From: Ligilactobacillus aviarius
Lineage (GTDB): Bacteria; Bacillota; Bacilli; Lactobacillales; Lactobacillaceae
NCBI RefSeq assembly: GCF_001654615.1
Contig: NZ_LWUD01000051.1
Location: 1-64,000, forward strand
DNA: 64,000 nt
Direction of reading: 5' to 3'
Below are positions 53,347 to 63,371 of the stretch, piece by piece (within the stretch, counting starts at the first letter, position 1; each line of letters starts with the position of its first letter). The notes under the pieces are model-generated. The model did not search any database, had not been told where the DNA came from, and saw only the letters and a program-made list of their open reading frames with translations. The position numbers and the translations under genes were made by a program.

Positions 53347-55035
53347 CTATTCTGGATCATAGTTGTAAAAGTGTGATTTGTCGATCTGGCTCATTGAGTC
53401 CCCAATATTCTTAACTAATTCAGGAGCATCCATTGCCTTTGTTTTAAGAATGATAAGGTGAGCCTTGCTCCGATCATCAGCAACTTTATCCATGATTTTC
53501 AACATGTCTGTCTTATTATCAGCAACGTTGATATCCATTGTGTCTTCTGAAATTCCCAATGCTGCTGGAATCTTTGTATAATCCCATCTTGCAACATCGT
53601 TGTACTTAGCATGTGCGCCGTGGATAACACGTTCAATTGTGTAACCATCATTGTCGATCAAGAAAATGATTGGCTTCAAGTGATGACGTTGGATCAAACT
53701 TAATTCTTGAATTGTCATTTGTGATGAACCTTCACCAATCGATAAAATATGACGACCTTCTTTATCAGCGATTTGACTACCTAAAACGGCTGGCAATGTG
53801 TAACCAATTGATCCCCAGAGAGGTTGTGCTTCAAAATCAATTCCTTTCTTAAGGTTCATGAATGACAAACCATATTGTGATGTTCCGGTTTCAACGTAAA
53901 TTGTATCGTCTTCACGAATAAATTTATTAGCAAAGGCATACATGTATTGATCAAGGTTAAGTTCAGCATCATCATTATCATGGTACATTACTGAATGATC
54001 AACGTTTGCTAAACCACTCTTTTCAAAGTCATACTTGTAGTCGGTCTTCAATAAGTTTGTTAACAAGTTATCAATGTTTACTCCGCGACTATTTTCACCA
54101 AAGAAATCACTGTGATCACCATTTAAAACAACGGTTTGATCTTGAGTGAAGCATTGAGTGAAACTACCAGTATTAACATCGATCAACTTACCACCGAAGA
54201 CAACGATCAAATCAGACTTGTCAATGTAGTCACGAACTTTCTTGTCACCATATTTTGGATAATATGTTCCCAAGAAATGTGGGTTTTCTTCATTAATTGA
54301 AGATTTTCCTAATAACATTGTTGCCACAGGAATTTCTGTTTGGTCAATAAACTTTTCAAACTTATCTTGAACACGGAACATTGTAATTTCGTTACCGGCC
54401 AAGATAACTGGGTTCTTAGCCTTCTTCAATAAGTCGCTCAAACGCTTAGCAACGCGTTGATTGTGACCGGTATTTTCAACCGTTAAGTTCAATGGTTCAG
54501 CTGGTTCGTTGATCAAACTGTGAGCAACATCTAATGGTAATGAAATGTATACTGGACGCCGCTTGATAATTGCAGTCCGAATTGCCCGATCAATTTCAAA
54601 ACCTGCATTTTCGAATCCTAAAACAACTTGTGTTTCAGTAAATTCTTTGTATGCTTCTAATGAATGTTTGAAGTTTCCTGTTGCATCTGTGTGGTGCATT
54701 AAACGGTGATTTTCTTGAACCTTTGTTGTTGGTGCCCCAGTGATTGCAATTACTGGAATATGTTCAGCATAACTGCCGGCGATTCCGTTCAAGGCACTTA
54801 ATTCACCAACATCAAATGTAGTGATCATTGCCCCTACACCACGCTTGCGGGCGTAACCGTCAGCGGCATATGCGGCGTTCAATTCGTTACAATCACCGAT
54901 CCAGTTAACAAGCGGACTGGCTTCAACATCATCCAAGAATGATAAGTTATAATCTCCAGGAACACCGAAAATATCTGTAATTCCGATTTCATGAAGACGT
55001 TGGATCAAGTAATCAATTACTGTAATTTGCTTCAT
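53347..55035 (-). CDS. Thiamine-diphosphate 2-keto acid decarboxylase (pyruvate/indolepyruvate decarboxylase family)
   Basis: A 562-residue ThDP enzyme resembling KdcA of Lactococcus and bacterial PDC/IPDC. Catalytic Glu E51 (DCNELNAAYAADGYAR), twin histidines H114-H115 (MHHTDATG) and the NDGYTIER segment (462-469) are intact, so non-oxidative decarboxylation to an aldehyde is expected. The ThDP-metal motif reads GEGSSQ (434-439) instead of GDGS. Substrate could be pyruvate, giving acetaldehyde, or a branched or aromatic keto acid. It begins 12 bases after the alpha/beta hydrolase and ends the run that starts with mae and citC, linking it to pyruvate made from citrate. Confidence 0.88.
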   Translation of the reverse strand: MKQITVIDYLIQRLHEIGITDIFGVPGDYNLSFLDDVEASPLVNWIGDCNELNAAYAADGYARKRGVGAMITTFDVGELSALNGIAGSYAEHIPVIAITGAPTTKVQENHRLMHHTDATGNFKHSLEAYKEFTETQVVLGFENAGFEIDRAIRTAIIKRRPVYISLPLDVAHSLINEPAEPLNLTVENTGHNQRVAKRLSDLLKKAKNPVILAGNEITMFRVQDKFEKFIDQTEIPVATMLLGKSSINEENPHFLGTYYPKYGDKKVRDYIDKSDLIVVFGGKLIDVNTGSFTQCFTQDQTVVLNGDHSDFFGENSRGVNIDNLLTNLLKTDYKYDFEKSGLANVDHSVMYHDNDDAELNLDQYMYAFANKFIREDDTIYVETGTSQYGLSFMNLKKGIDFEAQPLWGSIGYTLPAVLGSQIADKEGRHILSIGEGSSQMTIQELSLIQRHHLKPIIFLIDNDGYTIERVIHGAHAKYNDVARWDYTKIPAALGISEDTMDINVADNKTDMLKIMDKVADDRSKAHLIILKTKAMDAPELVKNIGDSMSQIDKSHFYNYDPE

Positions 55036-55047
55036 TATAAAATCCTC

Positions 55048-55836
55048 CTAAATTCTTTTTATAAAATCTTCAACAAACCGATTAAATTTATCCGGTTGTT
55101 CGGCCATAATACAATGACCAGTTTGATCCACAGCTGCGTGACTAAGATAAATCTGATTTTCATTACACATTGCATCCGCAAACGCCCCATTAAAGAACGG
55201 GCTTTGATTTGCGGTCATCAACATTAACGGTTTTGTCATTGACGTAACAGCTTTTCGCCAATCACGGCGTGCATGATCAAGCAAAAGCTGATTGCAAGCG
55301 GACCGGTCAAATGGAAATTGGTGTTGAGCAACCTTCACTCGTTCACGACATTTTTGCGTTACTCCATTTAATGTTTCACGAACATGTGAGAGCTCTTGAA
55401 GTTTTTCCTGATAGTTTGCCCGAGTAGCATTCATAAATCCATACGGCCAAGCAGCATTGCCAATCATTTTAGGAGACTGATCAACTGCAATTGCTGCACA
55501 AACGTTTTCATCTAAATTTTTATCAAAGAGGCCATAGACTACTGAAGCTCCCATCGAATGTCCAATTAATACAACATTTTGAAGATGCAAACCAGCGATC
55601 AAGTTCTTTAAATCATAAATTAAACGATCGATCTTGGTTAAATTTGGATCAAATTGAGATGCTCCGTGATTTCGCTGATCATATGTGATTACATTGAATC
55701 CATGATCAACAAAATATTGAATCTGCATTGTCCAAATTTCTTGATAACCGCCAAACCCATGAATAAAGATAAGAGGTTGTCCATTTCCATATGATTGGTA
55801 ATTTAATTGAATTCCGTCATCAGTTGTAAATTCCAT
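55048..55836 (-). CDS. Alpha/beta hydrolase
   Basis: A 262-residue serine hydrolase fold. Oxyanion loop FIHGFGGYQEIW, nucleophile elbow GHSMGAS, and the catalytic histidine in DQTGHCIMAEQPDKF. Substrate unknown; relatives include esterases, lactonases and C-C hydrolases. The ATG at 55836 follows AAAGGACGG and overlaps the citXG end by 34 bases, so it is almost certainly made from the citrate operon mRNA. Its place between citXG and the decarboxylase suggests a role in that pathway but no function is known. Confidence 0.8.
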   Translation of the reverse strand: MEFTTDDGIQLNYQSYGNGQPLIFIHGFGGYQEIWTMQIQYFVDHGFNVITYDQRNHGASQFDPNLTKIDRLIYDLKNLIAGLHLQNVVLIGHSMGASVVYGLFDKNLDENVCAAIAVDQSPKMIGNAAWPYGFMNATRANYQEKLQELSHVRETLNGVTQKCRERVKVAQHQFPFDRSACNQLLLDHARRDWRKAVTSMTKPLMLMTANQSPFFNGAFADAMCNENQIYLSHAAVDQTGHCIMAEQPDKFNRFVEDFIKRI

Positions 55837-57251
55837 TTTTGAAACCGTCCTTTAACTTTCGCAATAAAGACCGTGATAATCAATAAATCAGCGCAGCCGC
55901 CTAGACTTAACTTGTTTTCTGAAAAAGTTGCTTGGAGTTTAAGGATAAATTCTCGTCCTTTTTTCTCAGATATTCCACCCTCAGCAAAAAACTCATCAAG
56001 TTGCTGGTTCTTCCATGTAATGATCTCAGGTGAACTTGCCCGCTTTATTAAGGTCGAATCAGTTGTATAGCGTGCAATCACCATTAATGTCATTACCAGG
56101 CGATCATTAAAGTTTAAATCTTGATAAGTATTAAATGCAGGGAGACCATGATCAAAAACTACGGGATAACCTGCAGCTGCTTCACTACGGACTCCACCAA
56201 GACCGTATTTCTGATACTGCTGAATTCCTGCCGTTTGAGACTGTCCATCATTTCTCTTGTTTTTTAAATCTTCATTTATTAAATTGACAAGCATTTCTTT
56301 AATTGTATGCTGTAAATTTTCATTGTTTAATTGATGATGCTGAAGATTAAATCCAACAGCAGCAGTTACGATTCCCAGTGAAAAAATTGCACCCTTATGA
56401 GTATTGATCCCAGCAGTTGCCTTCAACATTTCTCTTTCAGCAACTTTTCCAAATTCACGAATTTCGTTAAACAATTCAGATAAAGGAAAATGATCATCAA
56501 AATTAAGCCCCGCAAGTGCACACTCTTTTAAGTACGGTCGCATTGAAATCGAACTTTTAACAAACAGAAAATAATCCATATCAGGATGAGCCCCATGTTC
56601 AATCGGATCAACCAAGCCCGGTTTCGGCCAAGCACTTGCCTCACTAATCAAGGCTTCAACTCCAATGTCAGCTAATTGATTTGAAATTTCCATCAAATGT
56701 TCTTGATGATTTGCATTCAAAATTAGTTGATTTACCTTAATTTGGAGATCACTTACCTGATGTCTGCGTGAACGACCGCATTCCTTTGCGGGAAGATTGC
56801 AAATCAAACATTTACGTGGATTTTCACCTAATTCAGTTCGCGAAATTGAACGGATATTATCGGCATCATTGATTAAAACATCAAGATCAAATAGTCGTCG
56901 ACTTGGCGTTGAATCTTCAAATGAGACTGCACATTGCTTCAACTTTTTAAAATCACCATCAACAAGGTAAAATCTTTCCGGTCCGGTCAATGCATCCAAC
57001 CATTCTTCCTTTTTAACAAATGTGAGGTGATTAATAAGCATTTGTTTTTCAAAATGTTTGAGTTGATTTTCGAAAAAGCACTTAATAAATGCATTATTTT
57101 TTACCGGTCCAGGAATATTTAATATAGCAGCGAGCACTATTTTTGTTGGCGCATTCGTTAAAAGTGCTTGCTGAACTGCGACCCGACGATCGCGATTTTT
57201 TAAGACATCAGTAATGTTTTGTGAAATCCCATTTTCAAAAATATTCTTCAT
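55803..57251 (-). CDS. citXG: CitX-CitG fusion: citrate lyase prosthetic group synthesis and transfer
   Basis: A 482-residue two-domain protein. Residues 1 to about 170 are CitX, which attaches phosphoribosyl-dephospho-CoA to the acyl carrier subunit: RLFDLDV (119-125) and the Cys/Arg cluster CLICNLPAKECGRSRRH (148-164). From about 175 it is CitG, which makes triphosphoribosyl-dephospho-CoA: EASAWPKPGLVDP, GAHPDMDYFLFVKSSI and GINTHKGAIFSLG. The functions are separate genes in many bacteria. It follows citF by 26 bases. Confidence 0.92.
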   Translation of the reverse strand: MKNIFENGISQNITDVLKNRDRRVAVQQALLTNAPTKIVLAAILNIPGPVKNNAFIKCFFENQLKHFEKQMLINHLTFVKKEEWLDALTGPERFYLVDGDFKKLKQCAVSFEDSTPSRRLFDLDVLINDADNIRSISRTELGENPRKCLICNLPAKECGRSRRHQVSDLQIKVNQLILNANHQEHLMEISNQLADIGVEALISEASAWPKPGLVDPIEHGAHPDMDYFLFVKSSISMRPYLKECALAGLNFDDHFPLSELFNEIREFGKVAEREMLKATAGINTHKGAIFSLGIVTAAVGFNLQHHQLNNENLQHTIKEMLVNLINEDLKNKRNDGQSQTAGIQQYQKYGLGGVRSEAAAGYPVVFDHGLPAFNTYQDLNFNDRLVMTLMVIARYTTDSTLIKRASSPEIITWKNQQLDEFFAEGGISEKKGREFILKLQATFSENKLSLGGCADLLIITVFIAKVKGRFQKWNLQLMTEFN

Positions 57252-57277
57252 TTTCCTTATCCTGCTTTACTGCAAAA

Positions 57278-58816
57278 TTAATCTTTTAATTGTTTAACTT
57301 CATCGATAATTGTTTTGTCACGATATTCGATCATCGCAACTGTCTTGTCAGTATATTGTAATTTTTCTGGCTTACCAACGATCTTTTCAGCCCGTTGTTG
57401 AAGTTCTTCGATCGTCATCAAAGGAATTCCAGGAACCTTCTTGAAGGCTTCAATTAAGTCTTTCCGTTTTGGATTGACAGCAACTCCGACTTCAGTAACT
57501 AAAACATCGATTGAATCGCCCGGTGTAACAACAGTCCCAACCTTTGGAACAACCGTTGCGATCCGACCACGAGTCAACGGAGCTGAAATAATTGTCATCT
57601 TCGCTGTCGCAGCATCTTGGTGACCACCAATAGCTCCCCGAAGAACACCGTTTGAACCAGTCATAACATTAACGTTAAAGTCAGTATCGATTTCCAATGC
57701 TGATAAGATACATACATCTAATTGATCAACCATCGCACCCTTATTATCAGGATCAGCATACCAAGAAGCATCGATTTCTTGTTGATCGCGGTTGTTCTTC
57801 ATTGAATCGGCAGCACCTTTATCAAAGTCTTGAACGTCCATGACTTTCTTAACAAGACCTTCTTCTAAAAGCTTAACGATAGGTGTTGTAATTCCACCTA
57901 AAGCAAATGATGCTGTAATATTCTTATCAAGCATTGATTGGCGTAAGAACCGAGCAACGGCTAACGCAGCACCACCTGAACCTGTTTGGAATGAGAAGCC
58001 TTGCTTAAAGTATGGTGAGTGAACAATAACATCATTAACCATTTTGGCAATCTTTAAGTCCTTAGGGTTCTTTGTAAACCGAGTAGCACCAGAACCGATT
58101 CGATCTGGGTCACCAACCTTGTCAACTTGCACAACATAATCAACTTGTGTTTGCATGATCGAAGCTGGTGTATTAGGATAATCAACCACATTATCAGTTA
58201 ATAAAACAACCTTATCTGCATATGCAGCATCAACTAAGGCATAACCTAATGAACCGAATGCAGCGTCACCCGTCATTCCATTTGCATTTCCTAAACGATC
58301 AGCATTTGGAACACCAAGAAAGGCAACGTCGATCTTAACATCGCCGTTTTCGATGGCACGGGCACGTGCACCGTGTGAACGTAGGATAACAGGATCTTTT
58401 AAAATTCCGTGAGAAACGGCTTCACCTAATGTTCCACGCATTCCTGAAGATTCAATATGAGTAACTGTTCCAGCTTTAATGGCTTCAATTACCTTATCGT
58501 TCATTACATTTGTTAATGATGAAGGTGCCAAAGTTAAATCTTTGATTCCTTGCTTAATGATTTCATCCATTACCATGTTAAAGATGAAATCACCTTCACG
58601 TAAATGGTGGTGGAATGAAATTGTCATTCCATCCTTAACTGTTTCACGAACGACGTCTTTAATTGAAGTTGTTAATTTATCGTTACCAGTTGAAACCCGA
58701 ACTTTTGGTGCAACCCGTTGAACAACCGGATTCCCGATTTCGGTACTTTCAAATGGCTTATAATCCAACTTCTTCATTAAATCATCTGATAATTCACGTC
58801 CGATACTATTCTTCAA
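57278..58816 (-). CDS. citF: Citrate lyase alpha subunit (citrate:acetyl-ACP transferase)
   Basis: About 512 residues; transfers the acetyl-ACP group to citrate. The sequence [32 protein letters not shown] and [12 protein letters not shown] match CitF throughout. The start is uncertain. The ATG at 58834 has no ribosome binding site and is itself followed by GAGGAAGGTGATT, which is well placed for a TTG at 58816; I therefore give the TTG start. Either choice overlaps the citE end. Confidence 0.93.
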   Translation of the reverse strand: MKNSIGRELSDDLMKKLDYKPFESTEIGNPVVQRVAPKVRVSTGNDKLTTSIKDVVRETVKDGMTISFHHHLREGDFIFNMVMDEIIKQGIKDLTLAPSSLTNVMNDKVIEAIKAGTVTHIESSGMRGTLGEAVSHGILKDPVILRSHGARARAIENGDVKIDVAFLGVPNADRLGNANGMTGDAAFGSLGYALVDAAYADKVVLLTDNVVDYPNTPASIMQTQVDYVVQVDKVGDPDRIGSGATRFTKNPKDLKIAKMVNDVIVHSPYFKQGFSFQTGSGGAALAVARFLRQSMLDKNITASFALGGITTPIVKLLEEGLVKKVMDVQDFDKGAADSMKNNRDQQEIDASWYADPDNKGAMVDQLDVCILSALEIDTDFNVNVMTGSNGVLRGAIGGHQDAATAKMTIISAPLTRGRIATVVPKVGTVVTPGDSIDVLVTEVGVAVNPKRKDLIEAFKKVPGIPLMTIEELQQRAEKIVGKPEKLQYTDKTVAMIEYRDKTIIDEVKQLKD

Positions 58817-59711
58817 TGAAATCACCTTCCTCATTGATCAAGTTTGAAGCCTTTGCTAAGCGGATAACCCGTTGAGCACGTAAAGCAACTGGACGGTCAA
58901 CCATTTGACCATTCAATGCGATAACTCCAGAATTCTTCCGGTGTGCTTCTTCAAGAGCTGCTTCAACATCAAGTGCATTTTCAATTTCAGCACGTGTTGG
59001 TTCGTAAATCTTATTAACAACGTCAATTTGGCGCGGATTAATAATTGATTTACCGTCAAAACCAAGCTTGTAGATGTGTTCCGTTTCTTTCTTGAAACCA
59101 TCCATGTCATCAACTTTTGTGAAGACAGTATCAAAGGCTGCGATGCCAGCTGCCCGTGCAGCATTCAAAATCATGTTCCGGGCAAATTCTAATTCAACCC
59201 CATCAACATAACGTTTAGTCTTCAAATCAGTTGTATAGTCTTCAGCTGAAAGCGCAAGGCCGATCATCCGATCAGTACTTTCGGCGATTTCAAGTGATTT
59301 CAAAACGCCCCGTGCACTTTCGATCGCTGCCATGACATGTGTTGACCCTGGTTCACGACCAAATTTCTTTTCAGCTTCTTCGATTACCTTAACCAAGTCT
59401 TGCATCATTTCTGCTGATTCAACTTTTGGCAACCGAATAACATCGATTCCGGCTTTAACCATTGCGAAAACATCGTCATGAAAATATTTAGTATCATTTC
59501 CATTGATCCGAACAACTAATTCAGCATCACCATAATCTTGAGTTTGTAATGCTTGATATACCAACATCCGAGCTGAATCTTTTTCTGCTAATGAAACCGC
59601 ATCTTCGAGATCGAACATAATCGAGTCGGCACCATAAATTCCAGCGTCACGCACCATTCCGGCGTTGTTTCCTGGAACAAACATCATTGTCCGCCGTAAT
59701 CTTTCTTCCAT
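58806..59711 (-). CDS. citE: Citrate lyase beta subunit (citryl-ACP lyase)
   Basis: A 301-residue TIM-barrel lyase that cleaves citryl-ACP to oxaloacetate and acetyl-ACP. [35 protein letters not shown] and GALSAEDY-like segment [11 protein letters not shown] are the family motifs. The ATG lies directly after the citD stop; GGAGGTGCT upstream is the ribosome binding site. Order citC-citD-citE-citF is standard. Confidence 0.96.
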   Translation of the reverse strand: MEERLRRTMMFVPGNNAGMVRDAGIYGADSIMFDLEDAVSLAEKDSARMLVYQALQTQDYGDAELVVRINGNDTKYFHDDVFAMVKAGIDVIRLPKVESAEMMQDLVKVIEEAEKKFGREPGSTHVMAAIESARGVLKSLEIAESTDRMIGLALSAEDYTTDLKTKRYVDGVELEFARNMILNAARAAGIAAFDTVFTKVDDMDGFKKETEHIYKLGFDGKSIINPRQIDVVNKIYEPTRAEIENALDVEAALEEAHRKNSGVIALNGQMVDRPVALRAQRVIRLAKASNLINEEGDFIEE

Positions 59712-60002
59712 TTATAGCACCTCCCAATTTGGTTCATCCATACCTAATGAACGTTGAATTGCAGTAACCAGCCGGGCTTTAATTACACAATCTAAGGCAC
59801 CCTTGTCAATTGCTTTAACCTTCACACTCTCAATGTTATAAGCTTTAAGAGTATCTTCAATTACTTGAATAATTTGCTTACCATATAAATCTTTTACAGG
59901 TGAATCTAAATCAATTTGAATTCCATTATCACTGGCACTCAACGTAAATTGAATATCTGATGATTCAACTGTACCTGCAAGAGCTGTTTTTTCAATTTTC
60001 AT
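59712..60002 (-). CDS. citD: Citrate lyase gamma subunit (acyl carrier protein)
   Basis: A 96-residue carrier protein. The prosthetic group serine is expected at S14 (GTVESSDIQF). The ATG at 60002 follows AGAGGTG; an upstream GTG overlaps that site. Between citC and citE with almost no gaps. Confidence 0.96.
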   Translation of the reverse strand: MKIEKTALAGTVESSDIQFTLSASDNGIQIDLDSPVKDLYGKQIIQVIEDTLKAYNIESVKVKAIDKGALDCVIKARLVTAIQRSLGMDEPNWEVL

Positions 60003-60014
60003 AATCACACCTCT

Positions 60015-61040
60015 TTAAAATCTATCCTTTAATAAACCAATGTTCTCTTTAATAAAATCAAACGTTGTCTCCGGAACAAAGTTTTTGATCATCGAAAGAT
60101 CATCTCTTTGGATTGCTTCACGAACTTGTGTTGCGGTGATGATTTTTCCGCCAACGTTCTTTTTACGTTCAATGATCCGCACTTCAACTTCCGGAGGTAA
60201 AACTTTACTTAATTCATCATTGTAAACATCTGTCGTTTTTGAATAAGGTTCGCTTCCAAGATAGCGGCGCGTAATATTCAATGGAGCAGCGATTTTATTT
60301 TTAAATAATTCCGCATCGAGTTTTGCTTGAAACCGCCCAACATTTTGATCATCTTTTAAGAAGTATGCCGGAAATGTTGCATAACTTACCATGTATTCTT
60401 TACCAGGGACCACGATTACATTTTTCAAATCTTCAGTTCCTGCTTTTACCAATTTAAACCGTTCATCAAATTTGAACAGTGATACATCTTGGCTAACAAC
60501 AAATACATAAACAGAATCATTTTCCCGACTTGCTTTTTCAACAAGATATCGATGCCCTAACGTAAACGGATTCGCATTCATAACGATTGCTGCAATCTTC
60601 TTATCATGTTGATCATTAATCTTTGGTAATTGATCAAGATAATCATTAATATCTGGAGTACCTGTTTCAAGAACAGCTCCATCTTCAACTTCAGCAAGTA
60701 AATGAAAGCCAACATAACTAAAACTTTTAATGTATTTAGGTTTGGTGAAAACAAACAAGTGAAAGCGTCCAAGCTGTGCGGCTTCGTTCATTAGCTTGCT
60801 GACAACTTGATTAAACATTGCACCTCCATTTTGGTAGGCATCGTCAATCGCAATGTATTTTAAAATGTTTCCCGCAATCGATCCGGTTGCAATGATCTGA
60901 CCGGCTTCATTCCAAATAAATGTCCGATCGATCGCTGCGGTCTCTTGCGGAGCAAATCCGCTTATTCCATGTTCAATTAAAAATGAGTGCCACCGATCAA
61001 AATTCCGTTTAACGTGAAGATCAATTTCTCTAACTTCCAT
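60015..61040 (-). CDS. citC: [Citrate (pro-3S)-lyase] ligase
   Basis: A 341-residue enzyme that acetylates the carrier prosthetic group with acetate and ATP, activating citrate lyase. An N-terminal GNAT-like part (to about 130) is followed by the nucleotidyltransferase part with IVMNANPFTLGHRYLVEKA (TLGH motif). First of the lyase genes, 28 bases after maeP. Confidence 0.95.
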   Translation of the reverse strand: MEVREIDLHVKRNFDRWHSFLIEHGISGFAPQETAAIDRTFIWNEAGQIIATGSIAGNILKYIAIDDAYQNGGAMFNQVVSKLMNEAAQLGRFHLFVFTKPKYIKSFSYVGFHLLAEVEDGAVLETGTPDINDYLDQLPKINDQHDKKIAAIVMNANPFTLGHRYLVEKASRENDSVYVFVVSQDVSLFKFDERFKLVKAGTEDLKNVIVVPGKEYMVSYATFPAYFLKDDQNVGRFQAKLDAELFKNKIAAPLNITRRYLGSEPYSKTTDVYNDELSKVLPPEVEVRIIERKKNVGGKIITATQVREAIQRDDLSMIKNFVPETTFDFIKENIGLLKDRF

Positions 61041-61068
61041 TGTTAACTGCGCTCCTTATTTGATCAAA

Positions 61069-62055
61069 TTACATGAAATTAAGTAAAAGCATAATGACTG
61101 GGACAACAATTACGAACAAAGTTGAGGTTGCAACAACCAAATTTGTCGCAAATTGTACATCTCCATGATATTGATCAGCCAAAATCGGCAAAACAGCCAA
61201 TGAAGGAGTTGCTGATTGAATGATCAATGTCTTCCGGAACATAGAAAACATTCCGATTCCCATGACATGCATTCCAAAGTATACTAATCCGAACATAATC
61301 AATGGTGATACAATGAACCGTCCAATTAATGAAATGTTCAAGTATTTATCAAAGCGAATGTTCGAAATTCCAAAGTCTTTTAACATAATTCCGATATACA
61401 TCAACGATAATGGTGTAACCAAGTTACCCAATCCAGTTAATGTATTCGTAATAAAGGTTGGTAATGTTGTTGCCGCATTCGGCATCCAAATTAAGAATGG
61501 GATCGCAATAATGAATCCCCAAATTGGAGCTGGTAAAAAGTGCTTCCAATCAATTTGAACTCCCTTTTTACCATCGGCAGTTGGATCATCGCCAGCGATT
61601 ACCCAAACACCTAATGTCCAAATAATAATTGTGTTTATGATATAATAAACAAGTAGATATGGAATTGATACTTGACCGAATAACGCAATATTCAATGGCA
61701 TTCCAATGAATACTGTGTTCGCACCATTAATTCCGGTCATCATCAATCCGCGTTTTCCTTTTGGAACCCGCAGTACTTTAACTGCGATCCAACTGATAAC
61801 GTAACCTATTAAAATGGCTAAAATCGTATATACAAGACCCTTCGAAAGCGATTTTAGCTGATTCAAATGAAAGCGCTTCAACATAGACGTGAAGATTCCG
61901 CAAGGTAACGCGATTTTCATAATTAATTGTGATAATCCCTTTGAGAACTTATCACTAAACCAACCTTTGGCCCGACAAAAATATCCGACGGCCATGAATA
62001 AGACAATTGAAATTACACTTTGAATAGAAGTCCAAAAGATTCTCATTACCATCAT
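61069..62055 (-). CDS. maeP: AEC-family transporter, likely citrate/malate permease MaeP
   Basis: A 328-residue membrane protein with about ten helices of the auxin efflux carrier family. MKIALPCGIFTSML, GANTVFIGMPLNIALFG and the C-terminal SATPSLAVLPILADQY are the two conserved half-regions. Relatives MleP and MaeP carry malate or citrate; the place between mae and citC matches the Oenococcus/Leuconostoc-type cluster, supporting di- or tricarboxylate uptake. Confidence 0.87.
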   Translation of the reverse strand: MMVMRIFWTSIQSVISIVLFMAVGYFCRAKGWFSDKFSKGLSQLIMKIALPCGIFTSMLKRFHLNQLKSLSKGLVYTILAILIGYVISWIAVKVLRVPKGKRGLMMTGINGANTVFIGMPLNIALFGQVSIPYLLVYYIINTIIIWTLGVWVIAGDDPTADGKKGVQIDWKHFLPAPIWGFIIAIPFLIWMPNAATTLPTFITNTLTGLGNLVTPLSLMYIGIMLKDFGISNIRFDKYLNISLIGRFIVSPLIMFGLVYFGMHVMGIGMFSMFRKTLIIQSATPSLAVLPILADQYHGDVQFATNLVVATSTLFVIVVPVIMLLLNFM

Positions 62056-62086
62056 TCTTCTTTCCGTAGTGAATTATCAATTCTCC

Positions 62087-63241
62087 TTATCTCTTTGAAA
62101 AATCGACGACAGCCTTTGTTACTGTGTCGGCAACACCTCCTTCAAATACGCCCGAAATAATTCTTTCCGGTTCAGGATCAGTTACCATTTGGGCAAGCCC
62201 TTCAGCAACCGCTGTTTCAAGTTCAAACGTTACCTTTTTGATTCCTGATTTAAGTAATCCACGGAATAACCCTGGGAAGGCAAGAACATTATTAACTTGG
62301 TTTGGATATTGGCTTGAACCGGTTGCAATTACCTTTGCTCCCGCTTCCTTGGCAATTGCTGGATCAATTTCAGGTTTTGGATTTGCCAATGCAAAGATGA
62401 TTGGATCATTTGCCATCTTTTGAACTTGTTCCTTGCTCAAAACATTAGCATCTGATAATCCAATGAAGACATCTTGACCAACGATTGCTTCGTCAAGATC
62501 CTTGAACTTCGTTTGAACCGCACTTTCTTTTGCAACTTCGCGTTGATACTTGTTGTAATTTTGACTATTCGCTGAAACCGGACCATCAATATCAACTAAA
62601 GTAATATTCTTGATTCCGGCATTCAAAAGTAACCGTGCAGTTGCCAATCCTGAAGCACCGACCCCATTCAATAAAATTTTGAGATCAGTCAACTTCTTAC
62701 CGACAACTTTAGCAGCATTGATCAAGGCTGCTAAAACAACGATTGCAGTTCCTTCTTGGTCGTCATGATAAACCGGAATATCCAATTCATTTGCCAATTT
62801 TTCTTCAATTTCGAAACACCGTGGAGCCGCAATGTCTTCCAAGTGAATTCCTGCAAATGACTTTGAGATGTTCTTAACTGTTTGAACAAATTCATCAACT
62901 GGAACTTGATCAAGTGCTAACGGAATTGCATCAACATCAGCAAGATCCTTGTAAAGCAATGCTTTTCCTTCAATAATTGGCAAGCCGCCTGCTGGACCGA
63001 TATTACCAAGTCCTAAAACAGCAGTTCCGTCAGTTACCATCGCAACTAATTTTCCGCTTGTTGTATATTTATCCTTAGCATCCGGATCTTTTTCAATTAA
63101 TTTTGCGATTTGAGCAACTCCTGGAGTATAAGCCTTTCCAAGTTGCTCGCGATTTGTTACATTAAATCTTGGTGCAATACTTAAAACGCCTGGCTTTTCG
63201 CCACCGTGCATTTTGAGAATTTCATCTTCATTTTGAGTCAT
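62087..63241 (-). CDS. mae: Malic enzyme-type oxaloacetate decarboxylase (CitM/Mae)
   Basis: A 384-residue NAD-dependent malic enzyme family protein; in citrate clusters it decarboxylates oxaloacetate to pyruvate. NREQLGKAYTPGVAQI, DGTAVLGLGNIGPAGGLPII, HDDQEGTAIVVLAAL (metal and NAD region) and NGVGASGLATARL (second nucleotide fold) are seen. The ATG at 63241 follows AAAGGGG. First gene of the citrate operon, divergent from citI. Confidence 0.94.
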   Translation of the reverse strand: MTQNEDEILKMHGGEKPGVLSIAPRFNVTNREQLGKAYTPGVAQIAKLIEKDPDAKDKYTTSGKLVAMVTDGTAVLGLGNIGPAGGLPIIEGKALLYKDLADVDAIPLALDQVPVDEFVQTVKNISKSFAGIHLEDIAAPRCFEIEEKLANELDIPVYHDDQEGTAIVVLAALINAAKVVGKKLTDLKILLNGVGASGLATARLLLNAGIKNITLVDIDGPVSANSQNYNKYQREVAKESAVQTKFKDLDEAIVGQDVFIGLSDANVLSKEQVQKMANDPIIFALANPKPEIDPAIAKEAGAKVIATGSSQYPNQVNNVLAFPGLFRGLLKSGIKKVTFELETAVAEGLAQMVTDPEPERIISGVFEGGVADTVTKAVVDFSKR

Positions 63242-63273
63242 AGTATTAGCCCCTTTCATTAATTCCTTACATT

Positions 63274-63309
63274 TTTAATGCTAGCACTCATTTTAAAAAT
63301 TGTAAATAA
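63274..63309 (-). promoter_or_regulatory. Promoter of the citrate operon
   Basis: On the minus strand TTTACA, a 17-base spacer and TAGCAT within this interval, about 40 bases before the mae start. The -35 overlaps the AT-rich palindrome at 63304-63320. Confidence 0.5.
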
Positions 63310-63320
63310 AGCGTTTATTT
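63304..63320. promoter_or_regulatory. Palindrome in the mae-citI divergent region, possible CitI operator
   Basis: AAATAAA-gcg-TTTATTT, a perfect 7-bp inverted repeat between the divergent citrate operon and its probable regulator. The regulators of such clusters bind AT-rich sites in this gap. The match to cre is weak. Confidence 0.5.
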
Positions 63321-63371
63321 TTTAAAAATTTAAAATAATAAGTATAATTTATAGTCGTGGAGGTCTTTTTT

